From positions 496,001-560,000 of the forward strand of contig JAPWJX010000003.1 of assembly GCA_028283855.1 (NCBI GenBank): 64,000 nucleotides of DNA, read 5' to 3'. Below, piece by piece: positions 1 to 9,897 of this stretch. Source of the stretch: Verrucomicrobium sp. (GTDB lineage: Bacteria; Verrucomicrobiota; Verrucomicrobiia; Methylacidiphilales; GAS474). Every line of letters begins with the position of its first letter. The first letter of the stretch is position 1. The position numbers and the translations under genes are program-made. Under the pieces are notes generated by a model. The model was not told the DNA's origin and searched no databases. It worked only from the letters and a program-made list of their open reading frames with translations.

Positions 1-458
1 GGCTCTCTCTCCGCCTCCGCGCGGAGGGCGGCCTCCACGGCCAAAGGCGCGCCCATGCCCCATCCGGCGACGCCGACGCGCGCGGCGCGGAAGCGCGGGC
101 TCTGCCGCAGGAAGTTGACGGCGGCGGCGATGGTCCGCTGGGCCGACTCCGGGTCGAGCTGGCGGCGGAGGTCCTCCGCGCGGACGGTGTCGGGCGCGGT
201 CTGGCCGTTGAAGAGGTCCGGGGCGACGGCGATGTAGCCCTCCTTCGCCAGCCGGTCGACGCGGTCCTTGTCGGCGTCGACCAGGCCGCGGCTGTCGTGG
301 ATCACCACCACGCCGCCGCGCGGCGCCTGGGCGGGGATGGCGAAGTAGGCGACGTCGTCGCTGCCGAAGTCGTTCAGCTTAAGCAGGGTGCCGGGGCGGC
401 CGTCTTCCGCGCGGGCGGCGCAGGCGGTAAGGAGCAGCAGGAAGAGAATGCGGCGCAT
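1..458 (-). CDS. secreted dienelactone hydrolase-like protein (partial, C-terminus outside window)
   Basis: The gene starts at the ATG at 458 and runs off the left edge, so only about 152 N-terminal residues are visible. Residues 1-18 form a signal peptide (MRRILFLLLLTACAARA), so export is likely. The rest matches the dienelactone hydrolase branch of the alpha/beta-hydrolase fold, with a VVVIHDSRGL strand-turn and APDLFNG. The nucleophile elbow reads GWGMGA, so the position that holds Cys (or Ser) in active family members is Gly. This suggests a non-catalytic or altered protein. It follows gdhA by 7 nt on the same strand and is probably co-transcribed. The family call is good; activity is doubtful. 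Confidence 0.75.
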   Translation of the reverse strand, partial: MRRILFLLLLTACAARAEDGRPGTLLKLNDFGSDDVAYFAIPAQAPRGGVVVIHDSRGLVDADKDRVDRLAKEGYIAVAPDLFNGQTAPDTVRAEDLRRQLDPESAQRTIAAAVNFLRQSPRFRAARVGVAGWGMGAPLAVEAALRAEAERE

Positions 459-465
459 CGCTGTC

Positions 466-1719
466 CTACGGGAAGAGGCCGCGCGCGGCCTTGGCGTCGG
501 AGACTTTCTTGATGCCGATGGAGAGGGCGGCGGTGCGGGTGGAAACCTTCCGTTCCTGCGCCAGCTTCAGCACGGTGGTGAAGGTGTGGCCCAGGAGGCG
601 GTAGAGCTTGTCCATGACCTCCGCCTCCGTCCAAAAGAAGCTCTGCAGGCCCTGCACCCACTCAAAGTAGCTGACGACGACGCCGCCCGCGTTGCAGAGG
701 ATGTCGGGGATGAGGAGGATCTCCGGGCGCTGCTCCAGGATGGCGTCGGCCTCCGGGGTGGTGGGGCCGTTGGCGCCCGCCAGGACGCGGCACTTCAGCT
801 TGCCCGCGTTTTCCGCGGTGATGACCTGCTCCATGGCGGCGGGGATCAGGATGTCGCACGGCTGGATGAGCATCTCCGCGTTGGAGATCTGGTCGGCCTC
901 CTTGTATTCGGCCAGGGTGCCGCCGGCGTCCAGGAAGCGGCGGAGGTCGTGGGGATCGATCCCCTTTTCGTTATAGAGGCCGCCGGAGATGTCGCTGATG
1001 CCGATGATGCGGGAGCCGTACTTGGCCAGGGCCAGCGCGGCGTAGGTGCCGACGTTGCCGAAGCCCTGGATGATGACGCGGGAATCGGTGGGGAGCTTGA
1101 GGAGGTTGGCCGCCTGGTTGGCCAAAAAGGCGATGCCGCGGCCGGTGGCTTCCTTCCGCCCGGCGGAGCCGCCCAGGCCGATCGGCTTGCCGGTGACGAC
1201 GCTGGGCACCGCGTGGCCGACGTGGGCGGAGTAGGTGTCCAGGAGCCAGGCCATGACCTGCTCGTTGGTGCCCATGTCGGGCGCGGGCACGTCGATGTGG
1301 GGGCCGATGAAGGGGATCAGCTCCTGGGTGTAGCGGCGGGTGACCGCCTCCAATTCCCGCAGGGAGAGGGTGCGCGGATCGCAGGTGACGCCGCCCTTGG
1401 CGCCGCCGTAGGGGAGGTCGACCAGGGCGCACTTCCAGCTCATCCACATGGCCAGCGCGGCCACCTCGCCGACGTCGACGGAGGGGGAGAAACGGATGCC
1501 GCCCTTCGTCGGCCCCAGGGTCAGGTGGTGCTGGACGCGGTGGCCGGAGAAAAGGCGGACCTCCCCGGAATCCATGCGGACGGGGACGGAGACGGAGATG
1601 ACCCGCTTCGGCCACTTCGCCCGCTCACGGGTGACCTGGGGGAGGTCGAGGAAATCGGCCGCGCGGTCGAACTGCTGGCAGGCCATCTGGAACACCGGAT
1701 TGTGGAGGAGGTAGTCCAT
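466..1719 (-). CDS. gdhA: glutamate dehydrogenase (Glu/Leu/Phe/Val family)
   Basis: This cytosolic enzyme interconverts glutamate and 2-oxoglutarate plus ammonium with NAD(P)H. The 417 residues match the usual length of the hexameric bacterial and archaeal type. The substrate-binding lysine lies in GPTKGG (about residue 72), the catalytic lysine in PYGGAKGG (103-110, K108), and the dinucleotide motif GFGNVG at 219-224. The ATG at 1719 is 3 nt from the trpG stop, so it is probably translated from the trpE-trpG transcript, which would link nitrogen assimilation to tryptophan synthesis. Cofactor preference cannot be read reliably by eye. Confidence 0.93.
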   Translation of the reverse strand: MDYLLHNPVFQMACQQFDRAADFLDLPQVTRERAKWPKRVISVSVPVRMDSGEVRLFSGHRVQHHLTLGPTKGGIRFSPSVDVGEVAALAMWMSWKCALVDLPYGGAKGGVTCDPRTLSLRELEAVTRRYTQELIPFIGPHIDVPAPDMGTNEQVMAWLLDTYSAHVGHAVPSVVTGKPIGLGGSAGRKEATGRGIAFLANQAANLLKLPTDSRVIIQGFGNVGTYAALALAKYGSRIIGISDISGGLYNEKGIDPHDLRRFLDAGGTLAEYKEADQISNAEMLIQPCDILIPAAMEQVITAENAGKLKCRVLAGANGPTTPEADAILEQRPEILLIPDILCNAGGVVVSYFEWVQGLQSFFWTEAEVMDKLYRLLGHTFTTVLKLAQERKVSTRTAALSIGIKKVSDAKAARGLFP

Positions 1720-1722
1720 AAG

Positions 1723-2286
1723 TTAGAGGGTGAGAAAATTGCGCAGGAGGTCCTTGCCGGATTGGGTGAGGATCGACTCCGGGTGGAATTGGACGCCGTA
1801 GACGGGGTGGTCCTTGTGCTTGAGGCCCATGATCTCCTCCTCGGCGGTGTCGGCGGTGATCTCCAGGCAGGCGGGCAAGGTGGCCCGCTCGACGATGAGG
1901 GAGTGGTAGCGCGTCGCCTCGAAGGGGTTGGGCAGGCCTTTGAAGAGGCCCTGGCCGTTGTGGCGGATGGGGGAGGTCTTCCCGTGCATGAGGCGCGGGG
2001 CGCGCATCACCACGCCGCCGTAGACTTCCCCGATGCACTGGTGGCCCAGACAGACGCCCAGGACGGGAATGGCGGGTCCGAAGCGCTCGATGACGCCGCA
2101 GGAGACGCCCGCGTCGCGCGGGGCCTTCGGGCCGGGGGAGATGACGATGCGGCCGGGCTTGAGGGCGGCGATCTCGTCCAGGGTCACCTCGTCGTGCCGT
2201 TTCACGACGACTTCCTCCCCCATCTCCCCGAAGTATTGGACGAGGTTGTAGGTGAAGGAGTCGTAGTTATCGATGAGGAGGATCAT
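1723..2286 (-). CDS. trpG: anthranilate synthase component II (glutamine amidotransferase)
   Basis: This subunit hydrolyses glutamine and passes ammonia to TrpE for anthranilate synthesis. It is a class I amidotransferase of 187 aa, the normal length for the stand-alone subunit. The nucleophile is Cys79 in VLGVCLGHQ, and the His168/Glu170 pair lies in VQFHPES. The N-terminal [10 protein letters not shown] is typical of TrpG/PabA. Its ATG (2284-2286) overlaps the trpE stop (2283-2285) as ATGA, which indicates translational coupling. TrpG and PabA are hard to separate, and one protein may serve both tryptophan and folate synthesis. The adjacent trpE favours TrpG. Confidence 0.92.
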   Translation of the reverse strand: MILLIDNYDSFTYNLVQYFGEMGEEVVVKRHDEVTLDEIAALKPGRIVISPGPKAPRDAGVSCGVIERFGPAIPVLGVCLGHQCIGEVYGGVVMRAPRLMHGKTSPIRHNGQGLFKGLPNPFEATRYHSLIVERATLPACLEITADTAEEEIMGLKHKDHPVYGVQFHPESILTQSGKDLLRNFLTL

Positions 2287-3773
2287 GGGCGGGCGACGTG
2301 CTGGGCCAGGGCCAGCGCCTTGAGGACGGCCTTGGCCTTGTTGAGGCTCTCCTGGTATTCGCCTTCCGGCGTCGAGTCGGCCACCAGGCCGCCGCCGGCC
2401 TGCAGATAGGCCTTGCCGTCCTTGAGCAGCGCGGTGCGGATGGCGATGCAGGAGTCGAGGTTGCCGGAGAAGCCGAAGTAGCCGACCGCCCCGCCGTAGC
2501 TGCCGCGGCAGGTGGGCTCCTCCTCCGCGATGATCTGCATGGCGCGGATCTTCGGCGCGCCGGTCAGGGTGCCGGCGGGGAAGGTGGCGCGCATCACGTC
2601 GTAGGCGCTGTGGCCGGGCTTCAGCTCCCCCGTCACGTTGGAGACGATGTGCATGACGTGCGAGTAGCGCTCGATGGTCATGAAGTCGGTCACCTTGACG
2701 GAGGAAAAGTCGCAGACGCGGCCCACGTCGTTGCGCGCCAGGTCGACGAGCATGACGTGCTCCGCCCGCTCCTTGGGATCGGCCAGGAGTTCCTGGGCCA
2801 TCGCCTCGTCCTCGGCGGGGTCCTCCCGGCGGGGGCGCGTCCCGGCGATGGGGCGGATGGTGATCTGCCCCTCCTCCGCGCGGACGTGGACCTCCGGCGA
2901 GCAGCCGACCAGGGAAAAGCCCCCCAGCTTGAGGCAGAACATGTAGGGGGAGGGGTTGATGAGGCGCAGGGCGCGGTAGAGGTCGGCGGGATCGCCGGGG
3001 AAGGGGATCTCGAACCGCTGGGAGGGGACAATCTGGAAGATGTCCCCGGAGCGGATGAATTCCTGCATCCGCGCGGTCATGGAAAGGTATTCGTCCCGCG
3101 TCATGTTGATCGCGGGGGCATTCTCCGGCAGCGGCGCGCCGGGCTGGAGGAGCTGTTGGTGGATCGGCCGTTCCAGGTGGCGGGACAGGGCCTCGATGCG
3201 GGCGGCGGCCTCGTCGTAGGCGCGGTCGGGATCGCCCTCCACGTAGGCGTGGGCCAGCAGCTTCATCCGCCGTTCCAGGTGGTCGAAGATGACCAGCGTG
3301 TCGGCGACCAGGAAGCAGGCGTCGGGCACTTGGAGGTCGTCCTTCTTGGCGCGGGGGACGGTCTTCTCGAAATGGGTGGCGGCCTCGTAGGCCAGGTAGC
3401 CGACGGCGCCGCCGGAGAAGAGGGGCAGCCCCTCCACGGGGACGGGCCGGTAGGGGGCCATGAGGCGCTGGAGCTCCGCCAGGGGATCGGCCTGGGTCTT
3501 GTAGCGGCGGACCTCGCCGCGCTCCTCCAGGGTGACCTCCTCCCCCCGCATGGTGAAGACGAGGCGCGGGGAGGCGCCCAGGAAGGAGTAGCGGCTGAAG
3601 CGGCCGTTGTGCTCCGCCGATTCCAGGAGGAAGGAGGGGGCGCCGACCGCCCCGTCCAGCTTGAGGTAGGCGGAGACGGGGGTGTCGAGGTCGGCGACGA
3701 TTTCCCGGTAGACGGGGATTAGGTTGCCCTGGCGCGCCAGCGCGCGGAAGGTCTCGCGGGAGGGGGTAAGCAT
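2283..3773 (-). CDS. trpE: anthranilate synthase component I
   Basis: This enzyme converts chorismate plus ammonia to anthranilate, the first step of tryptophan synthesis, in complex with TrpG. It has 496 aa. Family hallmarks are the C-terminal chorismate-binding segment with [22 protein letters not shown] and [12 protein letters not shown]. The start is the ATG at 3773 (MLTPSRETF), typical of TrpE; the reading frame stays open far upstream only because it runs antisense to uvrA. A promoter-like TTGCCA-18-TAGCGT lies upstream, interleaved with the divergent uvrA promoter. No leader peptide or attenuator is visible in the 25-nt leader. Confidence 0.93.
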   Translation of the reverse strand: MLTPSRETFRALARQGNLIPVYREIVADLDTPVSAYLKLDGAVGAPSFLLESAEHNGRFSRYSFLGASPRLVFTMRGEEVTLEERGEVRRYKTQADPLAELQRLMAPYRPVPVEGLPLFSGGAVGYLAYEAATHFEKTVPRAKKDDLQVPDACFLVADTLVIFDHLERRMKLLAHAYVEGDPDRAYDEAAARIEALSRHLERPIHQQLLQPGAPLPENAPAINMTRDEYLSMTARMQEFIRSGDIFQIVPSQRFEIPFPGDPADLYRALRLINPSPYMFCLKLGGFSLVGCSPEVHVRAEEGQITIRPIAGTRPRREDPAEDEAMAQELLADPKERAEHVMLVDLARNDVGRVCDFSSVKVTDFMTIERYSHVMHIVSNVTGELKPGHSAYDVMRATFPAGTLTGAPKIRAMQIIAEEEPTCRGSYGGAVGYFGFSGNLDSCIAIRTALLKDGKAYLQAGGGLVADSTPEGEYQESLNKAKAVLKALALAQHVARP

Positions 3774-3798
3774 GGCGGGCGCGTGCCGGGGGAAGGAA

Positions 3799-3828
3799 AC
3801 GCTACGCCTTTCCGGGCCGGGGTGGCAA
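3799..3828 (-). promoter_or_regulatory. predicted trpE-trpG-gdhA promoter
   Basis: On the minus strand a TTGCCA -35 (3823-3828), an 18-bp spacer and a TAGCGT -10 (3799-3804) stand 25 nt before the trpE ATG. The elements abut those proposed for uvrA on the other strand, so the two promoters would compete for polymerase. Confidence 0.5.
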
Positions 3829-3831
3829 GCC

Positions 3832-3860
3832 TGGACCGGACGGCGGTTTCGGGTTACCTT
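3832..3860 (+). promoter_or_regulatory. predicted uvrA promoter
   Basis: TGGACC (3832-3837), a 17-bp spacer and TACCTT (3855-3860) end 6 nt before the proposed TTG start of uvrA at 3867. This spacing would put the transcript start at or next to the start codon. The -35 match is only moderate (4 of 6 to TTGACA). Confidence 0.4.
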
Positions 3861-3866
3861 GAGGGC

Positions 3867-6719
3867 TTGTCCACGGAAGAAATCCGCATCGGCGGCGCGC
3901 GCACGCACAACCTCAAGAACCTGACCCTCTCCATCCCGCGGGGGAAGCTGGTCGTCTTCACCGGCGTCTCCGGCTCGGGGAAGTCGTCCCTGGCCTTCGA
4001 CACTCTCTACGCGGAGGGGCAGCGGCGCTACGTGGAGAGCCTCTCCGTCTACGCCCGGCAGTTCCTGGACCAGATGGAGAAGCCGGACTGCGACTACCTG
4101 GAGGGCCTCTCCCCCGCCATCGCCATCGAGCAGCGGACCAGCGCGGGCAACCCCCGCTCCACCGTGGCCACCACCACGGAGGTCTACGATTTCCTGCGCC
4201 TCCTCTTCGCCCACCTGGGCGTGCCCCACCACCCGAAGACGGGCAAGCCGCTCCGCCGCCTCTCCACGCAGCAGATCGTCGACCACGTCCTGGCCTGGCC
4301 GGAGGGGACGCCCGTCCACCTCCTGGCGCCCCTCGTCGCCGGGGAGAAGGGGGAGTTCCGCGACGTCATCGAGCGGATGAAGCGGGAGGGCTTCATCCGC
4401 GCCCGGATCGACGGCGTGGTGACCGAGGTGGAGAACCTGACCGGCCTCGACAAGAAGCAGCCGCACACGATCGAGGCGGTCGTCGACCGGCTGAAAGTCG
4501 CCCCCGACGTCCGTTCCCGGCTGACCGACTCCCTGGAGATCGCCCTGCGCGCGGGGCGCGGCGTGGCCGGGTTCCTCTACCGGGACGCGGCGGGCAAGAG
4601 CCGCGAGTGGCGCGCCAGCACGCAGAACTTCGACCCGGAGACCGGCTTCCACTTCGGCGAGCTGACGCCGCGCCACTTCTCCTTCAACAGCCCGCAGGGC
4701 GCCTGCCCGGCCTGCCACGGCCTGGGGACCGCGCCGGTCTTCGACCCCGCCCTGATCGTGCCGGACGGGGAGAAGGCCCTTTCGGAAATGCCCGTCGCCC
4801 CGTGGCGGCGGAGCAACGCGGGCCTGGCCGCGCTCTACCGGCAGCAGCTGGCCGCCGTCGCCGCCCACTACGGCCAGCCGCTCGAGACGCCGTGGGACAA
4901 GACCTCGGAAGAATTCCGCCAAGTCCTCCTCCACGGCTCCGGCGACGAGCCGATGCCCCTGCCCGGCGGCAAGGGGGCGATGGTCCGCCGCCCCTGGGCG
5001 GGCGTCCTGCCGCAGCTGCGCAACCTCTACGAGGAAAGCCAGAGCGAGCTGACGCGCCAGCGGCTGGCGGGCTTTATGACGGCGGAGCCCTGCCCGGTCT
5101 GCGCCGGGGCGCGGCTCAAGCCGGAGATCCTGGCCGTCACGCTGGGGGAGGACGTCCCGGGCCTCTCCCCGCTGAACATCGACCAGTTCTGCCGCCTCCC
5201 CGTCGCGGCGGCACTCGACTTCGTGGAAAAGCTCGCCCCCTCCCTCGACGAGACGCGGCGGAAGATCGCGGGCGACGTCCTGCGGGAGTTGCGCGGCCGC
5301 CTCGGCTTCCTCGTCCAGACCGGCCTGGGCTACCTCACCCTTTCCCGGGAGAGCGGCACCCTTTCCGGCGGGGAGGCGCAGCGCATCCGGCTGGCCGCCC
5401 AGCTCGGCGCGCGGCTCACCGGCGTCCTCTACATCCTGGACGAGCCTTCCATCGGCCTCCACCAGCGGGACAACGACCGGCTCTTGGAAGTTCTCCGCGC
5501 CCTGCGCGACTTGGGGAACAGCGTCATCGTCGTCGAGCATGACGAGGACACCATCCGCGCCGCCGACTACCTCGTCGACCTGGGGCCCGGCGCGGGCCTG
5601 CGCGGCGGCCACCTCGTCGCCGCCGGGACGCCCGCCCAGGTGGCGGCGGACGAGCGCTCCCTCACCGGCCGCTACCTCTCCGGCCGGGAGAAGATCCCCG
5701 TGCCCCGCGCCCGCACGGAGCCCTCGCGCGGCTGGCTCACCGTCCACGGAGCGCGGGAGAACAACCTGAAGGACGTCGATGCCGCCTTCCCCATCGGCCT
5801 CTTCACCTGCGTCACGGGCGTCTCCGGATCGGGCAAGAGCACGCTGGTGAACGACGTCCTCTGCCGCGCCCTCTTCCGCTATTTCTACAACTCAAAGGAA
5901 AAGCCCGGCGCGCACGGCCGGATCGACGGCCTGCAGCTCGTCGACAAGGCCGTCGTCATCGACCAGTCCCCCATCGGCCGGACGCCGCGCTCCAACCCTT
6001 TGACCTACACGGGCGCCTTCAACGGCATCCGGGACCTCTTCGCCCAGCTCCCCTCCGCCCGCGTGCGCGGCTACGGGCCGGGGCGCTTCTCCTTCAACGT
6101 GAAGGGGGGCCGCTGCGAGCATTGCGAGGGGGCGGGCGTCCTGGCCATCGAGATGAACTTCCTGCCCGCCGTCTACGTGACCTGCGAGGCCTGCCAGGGC
6201 AAGCGCTTCAACCGGGAGACGCTGGAAATCACCTACAAGGGCCGGAACATCTACGACGTGCTGGAACTGACCGTCGACGACGGGCTCTCCTTCTTCCGCA
6301 ACATCCCGGCGGTGAGCGACAAGCTGGAGGCCTTGGCGGCGGTCGGCCTCGGCTACCTGAAGCTGGGCCAGCCCGGCACGACCCTCTCCGGCGGCGAGGC
6401 GCAGCGCGTGAAACTGGCCGCCGAGCTGGCCAAGCGGGCGACGGAGCGGACCGTCTATCTCCTGGACGAGCCGACGACCGGCCTCCACTGGGCCGACATC
6501 GAGCTGCTCCTGCGCGTCCTGCTTAAATTGCGCGACCAGGGCAGCACCCTCATCTGCATCGAGCACAACCTCCACCTCATCAAGTGCGCCGATTACGTCC
6601 TCGACCTCGGGCCGGAGGGCGGGGAGGCCGGGGGAAGGATCGTGGCGCAAGGCACGCCGGAGGAGGTGGCGGCGAGCCCGCAGAGCCTCACGGGGCGGTA
6701 TTTGAAGACGGTGTTGTAG
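3867..6719 (+). CDS. uvrA: excinuclease ABC subunit A
   Basis: This is the DNA damage-recognition ATPase of nucleotide excision repair; it loads UvrB. From the TTG at 3867 it is 950 aa, close to the 940 aa of E. coli UvrA. It carries two ABC modules: Walker [10 protein letters not shown] at 33-41 and GVSGSGKST near 651, with signature LSGGEAQR near 500 and 840. Zinc-binding cysteines appear as CPACHG, CPVCAG and CEHCEG with CEACQG. An ATG at 3783 is in frame but adds 28 residues without family resemblance and sits 9 nt from trpE. The TTG preceding STEEIRIGG fits both the family N-terminus and the predicted promoter. Confidence 0.93.
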   Translation: MSTEEIRIGGARTHNLKNLTLSIPRGKLVVFTGVSGSGKSSLAFDTLYAEGQRRYVESLSVYARQFLDQMEKPDCDYLEGLSPAIAIEQRTSAGNPRSTVATTTEVYDFLRLLFAHLGVPHHPKTGKPLRRLSTQQIVDHVLAWPEGTPVHLLAPLVAGEKGEFRDVIERMKREGFIRARIDGVVTEVENLTGLDKKQPHTIEAVVDRLKVAPDVRSRLTDSLEIALRAGRGVAGFLYRDAAGKSREWRASTQNFDPETGFHFGELTPRHFSFNSPQGACPACHGLGTAPVFDPALIVPDGEKALSEMPVAPWRRSNAGLAALYRQQLAAVAAHYGQPLETPWDKTSEEFRQVLLHGSGDEPMPLPGGKGAMVRRPWAGVLPQLRNLYEESQSELTRQRLAGFMTAEPCPVCAGARLKPEILAVTLGEDVPGLSPLNIDQFCRLPVAAALDFVEKLAPSLDETRRKIAGDVLRELRGRLGFLVQTGLGYLTLSRESGTLSGGEAQRIRLAAQLGARLTGVLYILDEPSIGLHQRDNDRLLEVLRALRDLGNSVIVVEHDEDTIRAADYLVDLGPGAGLRGGHLVAAGTPAQVAADERSLTGRYLSGREKIPVPRARTEPSRGWLTVHGARENNLKDVDAAFPIGLFTCVTGVSGSGKSTLVNDVLCRALFRYFYNSKEKPGAHGRIDGLQLVDKAVVIDQSPIGRTPRSNPLTYTGAFNGIRDLFAQLPSARVRGYGPGRFSFNVKGGRCEHCEGAGVLAIEMNFLPAVYVTCEACQGKRFNRETLEITYKGRNIYDVLELTVDDGLSFFRNIPAVSDKLEALAAVGLGYLKLGQPGTTLSGGEAQRVKLAAELAKRATERTVYLLDEPTTGLHWADIELLLRVLLKLRDQGSTLICIEHNLHLIKCADYVLDLGPEGGEAGGRIVAQGTPEEVAASPQSLTGRYLKTVL

Positions 6720-6760
6720 AACGCGGACCGATTGGCCATCGCGCAAAGGCCGGGCCGACG

Positions 6761-6801
6761 AGGCGGGGAGGTCCAGGAGGGGGCGCCCGCCCCCTCATGC
6801 G
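6761..6801 (-). repeat. palindromic repeat, degenerate copy (left arm)
   Basis: Read on the minus strand, this has the layout CGCA, G-run, short loop, C-run, then TGGA followed by CCCCGC. That is the same order as the copies at 7154-7188 and in the 3' end of znuC, but with several substitutions. Confidence 0.55.
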
Positions 6802-7153
6802 TCTGTAAACACCCCGCTTCCGGTGGGCGGCGCGCTGGCGCTGGTGCGTTAAATGGGAGTCCCTCTGATGGCTACCTGCCCAGGAACGTGACTTATGGCC
6901 GCCCGGTTCCGTTCCGGCTCAGTTGAGTGCGTCGAGGCTTCCCCCGAAGTAGATGTCGTCCTTCCGGCTTCCTCTTCGCCCGGCGGGCCGCTGCCAGGGC
7001 GGACTCATCCCCTGCCGGACCGGCGGGCCCCGACCCGCAGACCGGAGATGGAGCGGGAGGGCCAAGCCGCGCCCCAGGACAGGAAACGACCCAGGGGCCC
7101 AAATTTTACGCGCCAGCGCCAGCGCGCCGCCCACCGAACAAAACGCTTACAGA

Positions 7154-7188
7154 CGCAAGGGGGGCGCAGCCCCCCTTGGATCCCCGCT
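7154..7188 (+). repeat. palindromic repeat, copy in right arm
   Basis: CGCAAGGGGGG, a 4-nt loop and a matching C-run form a strong hairpin, followed by TTGGATCCCCGCT. It matches the copy in the znuC 3' end almost base for base, apart from the loop and one extra base. No T-run follows, so it is a poor candidate for an intrinsic terminator. Confidence 0.7.
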
Positions 7189-7229
7189 CCTTTCGGGGTG
7201 GCGTGGATCCACCCCGGAAGGAAGGTCCC

Positions 7230-7259
7230 TTGCGCGATGGCCAATCGGTCGGCTAGCGT
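7230..7259 (+). promoter_or_regulatory. predicted promoter of the TPR gene
   Basis: TTGCGC (7230-7235), an 18-bp spacer and TAGCGT (7254-7259) end 10 nt before the ATG at 7270. The -35 and most of the spacer lie inside the conserved 21-bp end of the inverted repeat. Confidence 0.5.
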
Positions 7260-7269
7260 GGCGGCTTCC

Positions 7270-9897
7270 ATGCGGCGTTCCGTCACCTTCCTGCTCCTCC
7301 TGGCAGCGCCCCTGCGCGCCGCCGAGGCTCCGCCCGCGCCGCCCGCCGCGGCGAAGGACGCCAAGGAAGCCGCGCGCGCCGCGCGGGAACTGGAACGCCT
7401 CCAGACCTATTTCGACGAAGGCCTCTTCGAGAAAGTCGACGCCGCCGCCAAGGCGCTGGTGAAGATCCCCGCCGCGTCCGCCCAACAAAAGGCGGCGGCC
7501 CGGCTCCTTCAAGGGCAGGCCTTTTATTATTTGGGCCAGTTCGGGCCCGCCCAGGCCGCCTTTGAGGCGGTCCCCGCCGCCGATGCGCCCGAGAGGCAGG
7601 CCGAGGTCCTCTTCTGGCAGGGCGAGGCGCTCACCGGCCAGGAGAATTGGGCCGAGGCGGAGAAACGTTACCGCGCCGCCCTTTCCCAGCCGCCGCCGAA
7701 TCCCTACGAGGCCCGCGCCCAGCTGGGCCTGGGCTGGGCCCTTTTCCACGAGGGGAACGAGCCCGACGCGCGCGCCCTCCTCAACTCCCTCATCGAGGCG
7801 AAGCTCCCCACCGAGGCCGGCGACAAGGCCGCGCTCATCCTGGCCAAGATCGACCTGGCGCGCGGCGAGCCCGACGCGGCGGCCAAGACCCTCGACGGCC
7901 TGGTCCAGCGGAAGGTGACGCCCGGCGTCGCCTTCGAGGCCGCCTACTGGCGCGGGGAGATCGCCCAGCAGCAGGACCGCCCCGCCGACGCGATCGCCGC
8001 CTACCGCAAGGTGACCGACGACGCGAAGGCCTTCCCCGGCCCCCTCGTCGCCAAGGCCTGGTTCGGCCTGGGGAGCGCCTACCTCAAGACGAACGACGGG
8101 GAGAAGGCGATGCAGGCGCTGGAACAGGCCTACACCCGAAGCGCCAGCGAGCAGATGAAGCTGGCCAGCTTCCGCCTCTACCTGCAAAGCGCCGCCGGGC
8201 TCAACCGCCTGCCCGCCGCCCAGGCCCGCCTGCGGGACTACGCCAAGCACGACAACGCCGCCGTCACCGCCGCCGCGGCGCTCCTGGCCATCGCCTCCAG
8301 CCAGGCCGACCACGGCGACACCGACGAGGCGATCGGCACGCTGGAAGCCCTCCTTACCGCCTACCCGCAGACCGACTGGAAGCCCGCCGCCCTCTTCCAG
8401 CTGGGCCAGCTCTACACCGACCAGGGCAAGCCGGACGAGGCCCGCACCGCGCTGCAAAACTGCCTGGAGGCCAACCCGCCTGCCGGGATGGCGCGGGAGG
8501 CCTCCTTCCGCCTGGCGGAGATCGACTTCGCCAAGGGCGCCTACGCGAAGGCGGCGGCCGAGTTCGAGAAGGCCGCGCCCGGCGGCGGCCCGCTGACGGA
8601 GAAGGCCCTCTTCAACCTCCTCCTGGCCCAGGCCGCGCAGGGGGCCATCGACCCCTTCCTCAAGACGGAGGCCGATTTCGCCAAGGCCTTCCCGCAGAGC
8701 CCGCTCCTCCCGCGCATCGCCCTGGAAAAGGCCCGCCTCTACGAGAAGGCGAACCAGCCCGACCAGGCCCGCGCCGCCTACCAGGCCGCCCTCCAGCGCA
8801 ACCCGGACGCCGCGCAGAAGGCGCTCCTCCTCCTCCGCCTGGCCGACCTGGAACGCGGCGCGCAGCACTACGACGACGCCCTGAAATACTACAACGAGGT
8901 GGCGACCGAGTTCCCCGAGGACCCGCGCGTGGCCGAGGCGGCCTACGACTTCGTCTGGGTCAGCTTCCTGGCCGGAAAATACACGAAGGAGCAGGCCCGC
9001 GACGCCCTGACCGGCCTGGCCCAGCGCTTCGAGAAGGGGCCCTTGGGCGCGCGGATCGACTTCAACCTGGGCGAGTTCTGCTTCGAGGCGCAGGACTACG
9101 TCGGCGCGCAGACCTACTTCGAGAAAGTCGCCTCCGGCTTCCCGCAGAGCGACCTGGTCCCCCGCGCCCTCTACTACGCGGGCCAGGCGGCGACGCAGCG
9201 GAAGGACTACGCCGCCGCGCTGAAGATCCTGGAAAAGGTCCCCGCCGACGCCCCGGGCGGCCTGAAGACCGACGCGCGGCTCCTCCAGGGCCTCATCTAC
9301 CACCTGCAGGGCCGCTTCGCCGACGCCGTCGCCCTTTTCGACTCCGTTCTGGCGGGGGAAAAGAGCGGCCCGCGCTTCGTCGCCGCCACGCTGCGGAAGG
9401 GCAACGCCCTCTTTGCCCAGGGCGGCGCCGATCCGACCCGCTACGAGCTGGCCGCGAACACCTACGGCACCCTCCTTTCCACCGGCCAGGGCAGCTTCGC
9501 CGAGCGGAACGAGGCCGCCTACATGCGCGCCAAATGCTTCGAGAAGCTGGGCCGCGCCGCCGACGCGCTGGCCCTTTACCTCGACGTCCTCAACGGGCGC
9601 GAGGCCCCCGCCCCCTTCGACGAGAAAAACCCGCCGCCGCCGGAGATGCTCTGGCGGGTGAAGGCGGGCCTCGACGCGGCGGCGCTGCGGCAGGCCACCC
9701 AGGACTGGGCGGGCGCGGCGGAAGTCTACCGGCGGCTGGAGGCCCTGGGCGGCCCGAACGCGAACGATTTCCGCGACGCGCTCAACCGCCTGCGCCGCGA
9801 CCACTTCCTCTTCGACGAGGAAACCGGCGCCCCCGCCGCGGCGGCCGTTCCTCAGCCCGCGCCTGCGCCCGCGACGAACGTCCCGGCGAAGCCTTAA
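7270..9897 (+). CDS. secreted tetratricopeptide-repeat protein
   Basis: An 875-aa protein starting MRRSVTFLLLLAAPLRAAEA, a clear signal peptide, so it probably acts in the periplasm or outer envelope. The mature part is nearly all helical TPR-type repeats, many with the A-x-F/Y pattern (for example EVLFWQGEALTGQENWAEAE and ALFQLGQLYTDQGKPDEA). It ends in a Pro/Ala-rich tail. Such scaffolds bind partner proteins; the partner is unknown. The ATG at 7270 is preferred over 7237, which would put extra residues before the signal peptide. Its stop overlaps that of the convergent gene by two bases. Confidence 0.85.
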   Translation: MRRSVTFLLLLAAPLRAAEAPPAPPAAAKDAKEAARAARELERLQTYFDEGLFEKVDAAAKALVKIPAASAQQKAAARLLQGQAFYYLGQFGPAQAAFEAVPAADAPERQAEVLFWQGEALTGQENWAEAEKRYRAALSQPPPNPYEARAQLGLGWALFHEGNEPDARALLNSLIEAKLPTEAGDKAALILAKIDLARGEPDAAAKTLDGLVQRKVTPGVAFEAAYWRGEIAQQQDRPADAIAAYRKVTDDAKAFPGPLVAKAWFGLGSAYLKTNDGEKAMQALEQAYTRSASEQMKLASFRLYLQSAAGLNRLPAAQARLRDYAKHDNAAVTAAAALLAIASSQADHGDTDEAIGTLEALLTAYPQTDWKPAALFQLGQLYTDQGKPDEARTALQNCLEANPPAGMAREASFRLAEIDFAKGAYAKAAAEFEKAAPGGGPLTEKALFNLLLAQAAQGAIDPFLKTEADFAKAFPQSPLLPRIALEKARLYEKANQPDQARAAYQAALQRNPDAAQKALLLLRLADLERGAQHYDDALKYYNEVATEFPEDPRVAEAAYDFVWVSFLAGKYTKEQARDALTGLAQRFEKGPLGARIDFNLGEFCFEAQDYVGAQTYFEKVASGFPQSDLVPRALYYAGQAATQRKDYAAALKILEKVPADAPGGLKTDARLLQGLIYHLQGRFADAVALFDSVLAGEKSGPRFVAATLRKGNALFAQGGADPTRYELAANTYGTLLSTGQGSFAERNEAAYMRAKCFEKLGRAADALALYLDVLNGREAPAPFDEKNPPPPEMLWRVKAGLDAAALRQATQDWAGAAEVYRRLEALGGPNANDFRDALNRLRRDHFLFDEETGAPAAAAVPQPAPAPATNVPAKP

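Larger units (their letters stand above)
6726..7250. repeat. large imperfect inverted repeat in a non-coding gap
   Basis: The 550-nt gap between uvrA and the TPR gene has no credible ORF and consists of two facing copies of one sequence. Perfectly matched segments are 6726-6746 with 7230-7250 (21 bp), 6798-6808 with 7147-7157 (11 bp) and 6821-6844 with 7113-7136 (24 bp). Weaker similarity extends inward to about 6870 and 7085. Each arm carries a G-run/C-run palindrome. The outer edge of the right arm overlaps the -35 of the TPR gene promoter. It could be a MITE-like element, paired repetitive elements or a structured RNA. The sequence alone does not decide. Confidence 0.85.

Noticed and set aside
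388-2409. A 673-codon open frame on the plus strand over gdhA and trpG.
   Set aside because: It is a shadow of the real minus-strand genes, with the same antisense composition and no family resemblance.
3783-3866. An upstream ATG start for uvrA.
   Set aside because: It adds 28 residues without UvrA similarity and would overlap the proposed divergent promoters; the TTG at 3867 matches the family N-terminus.
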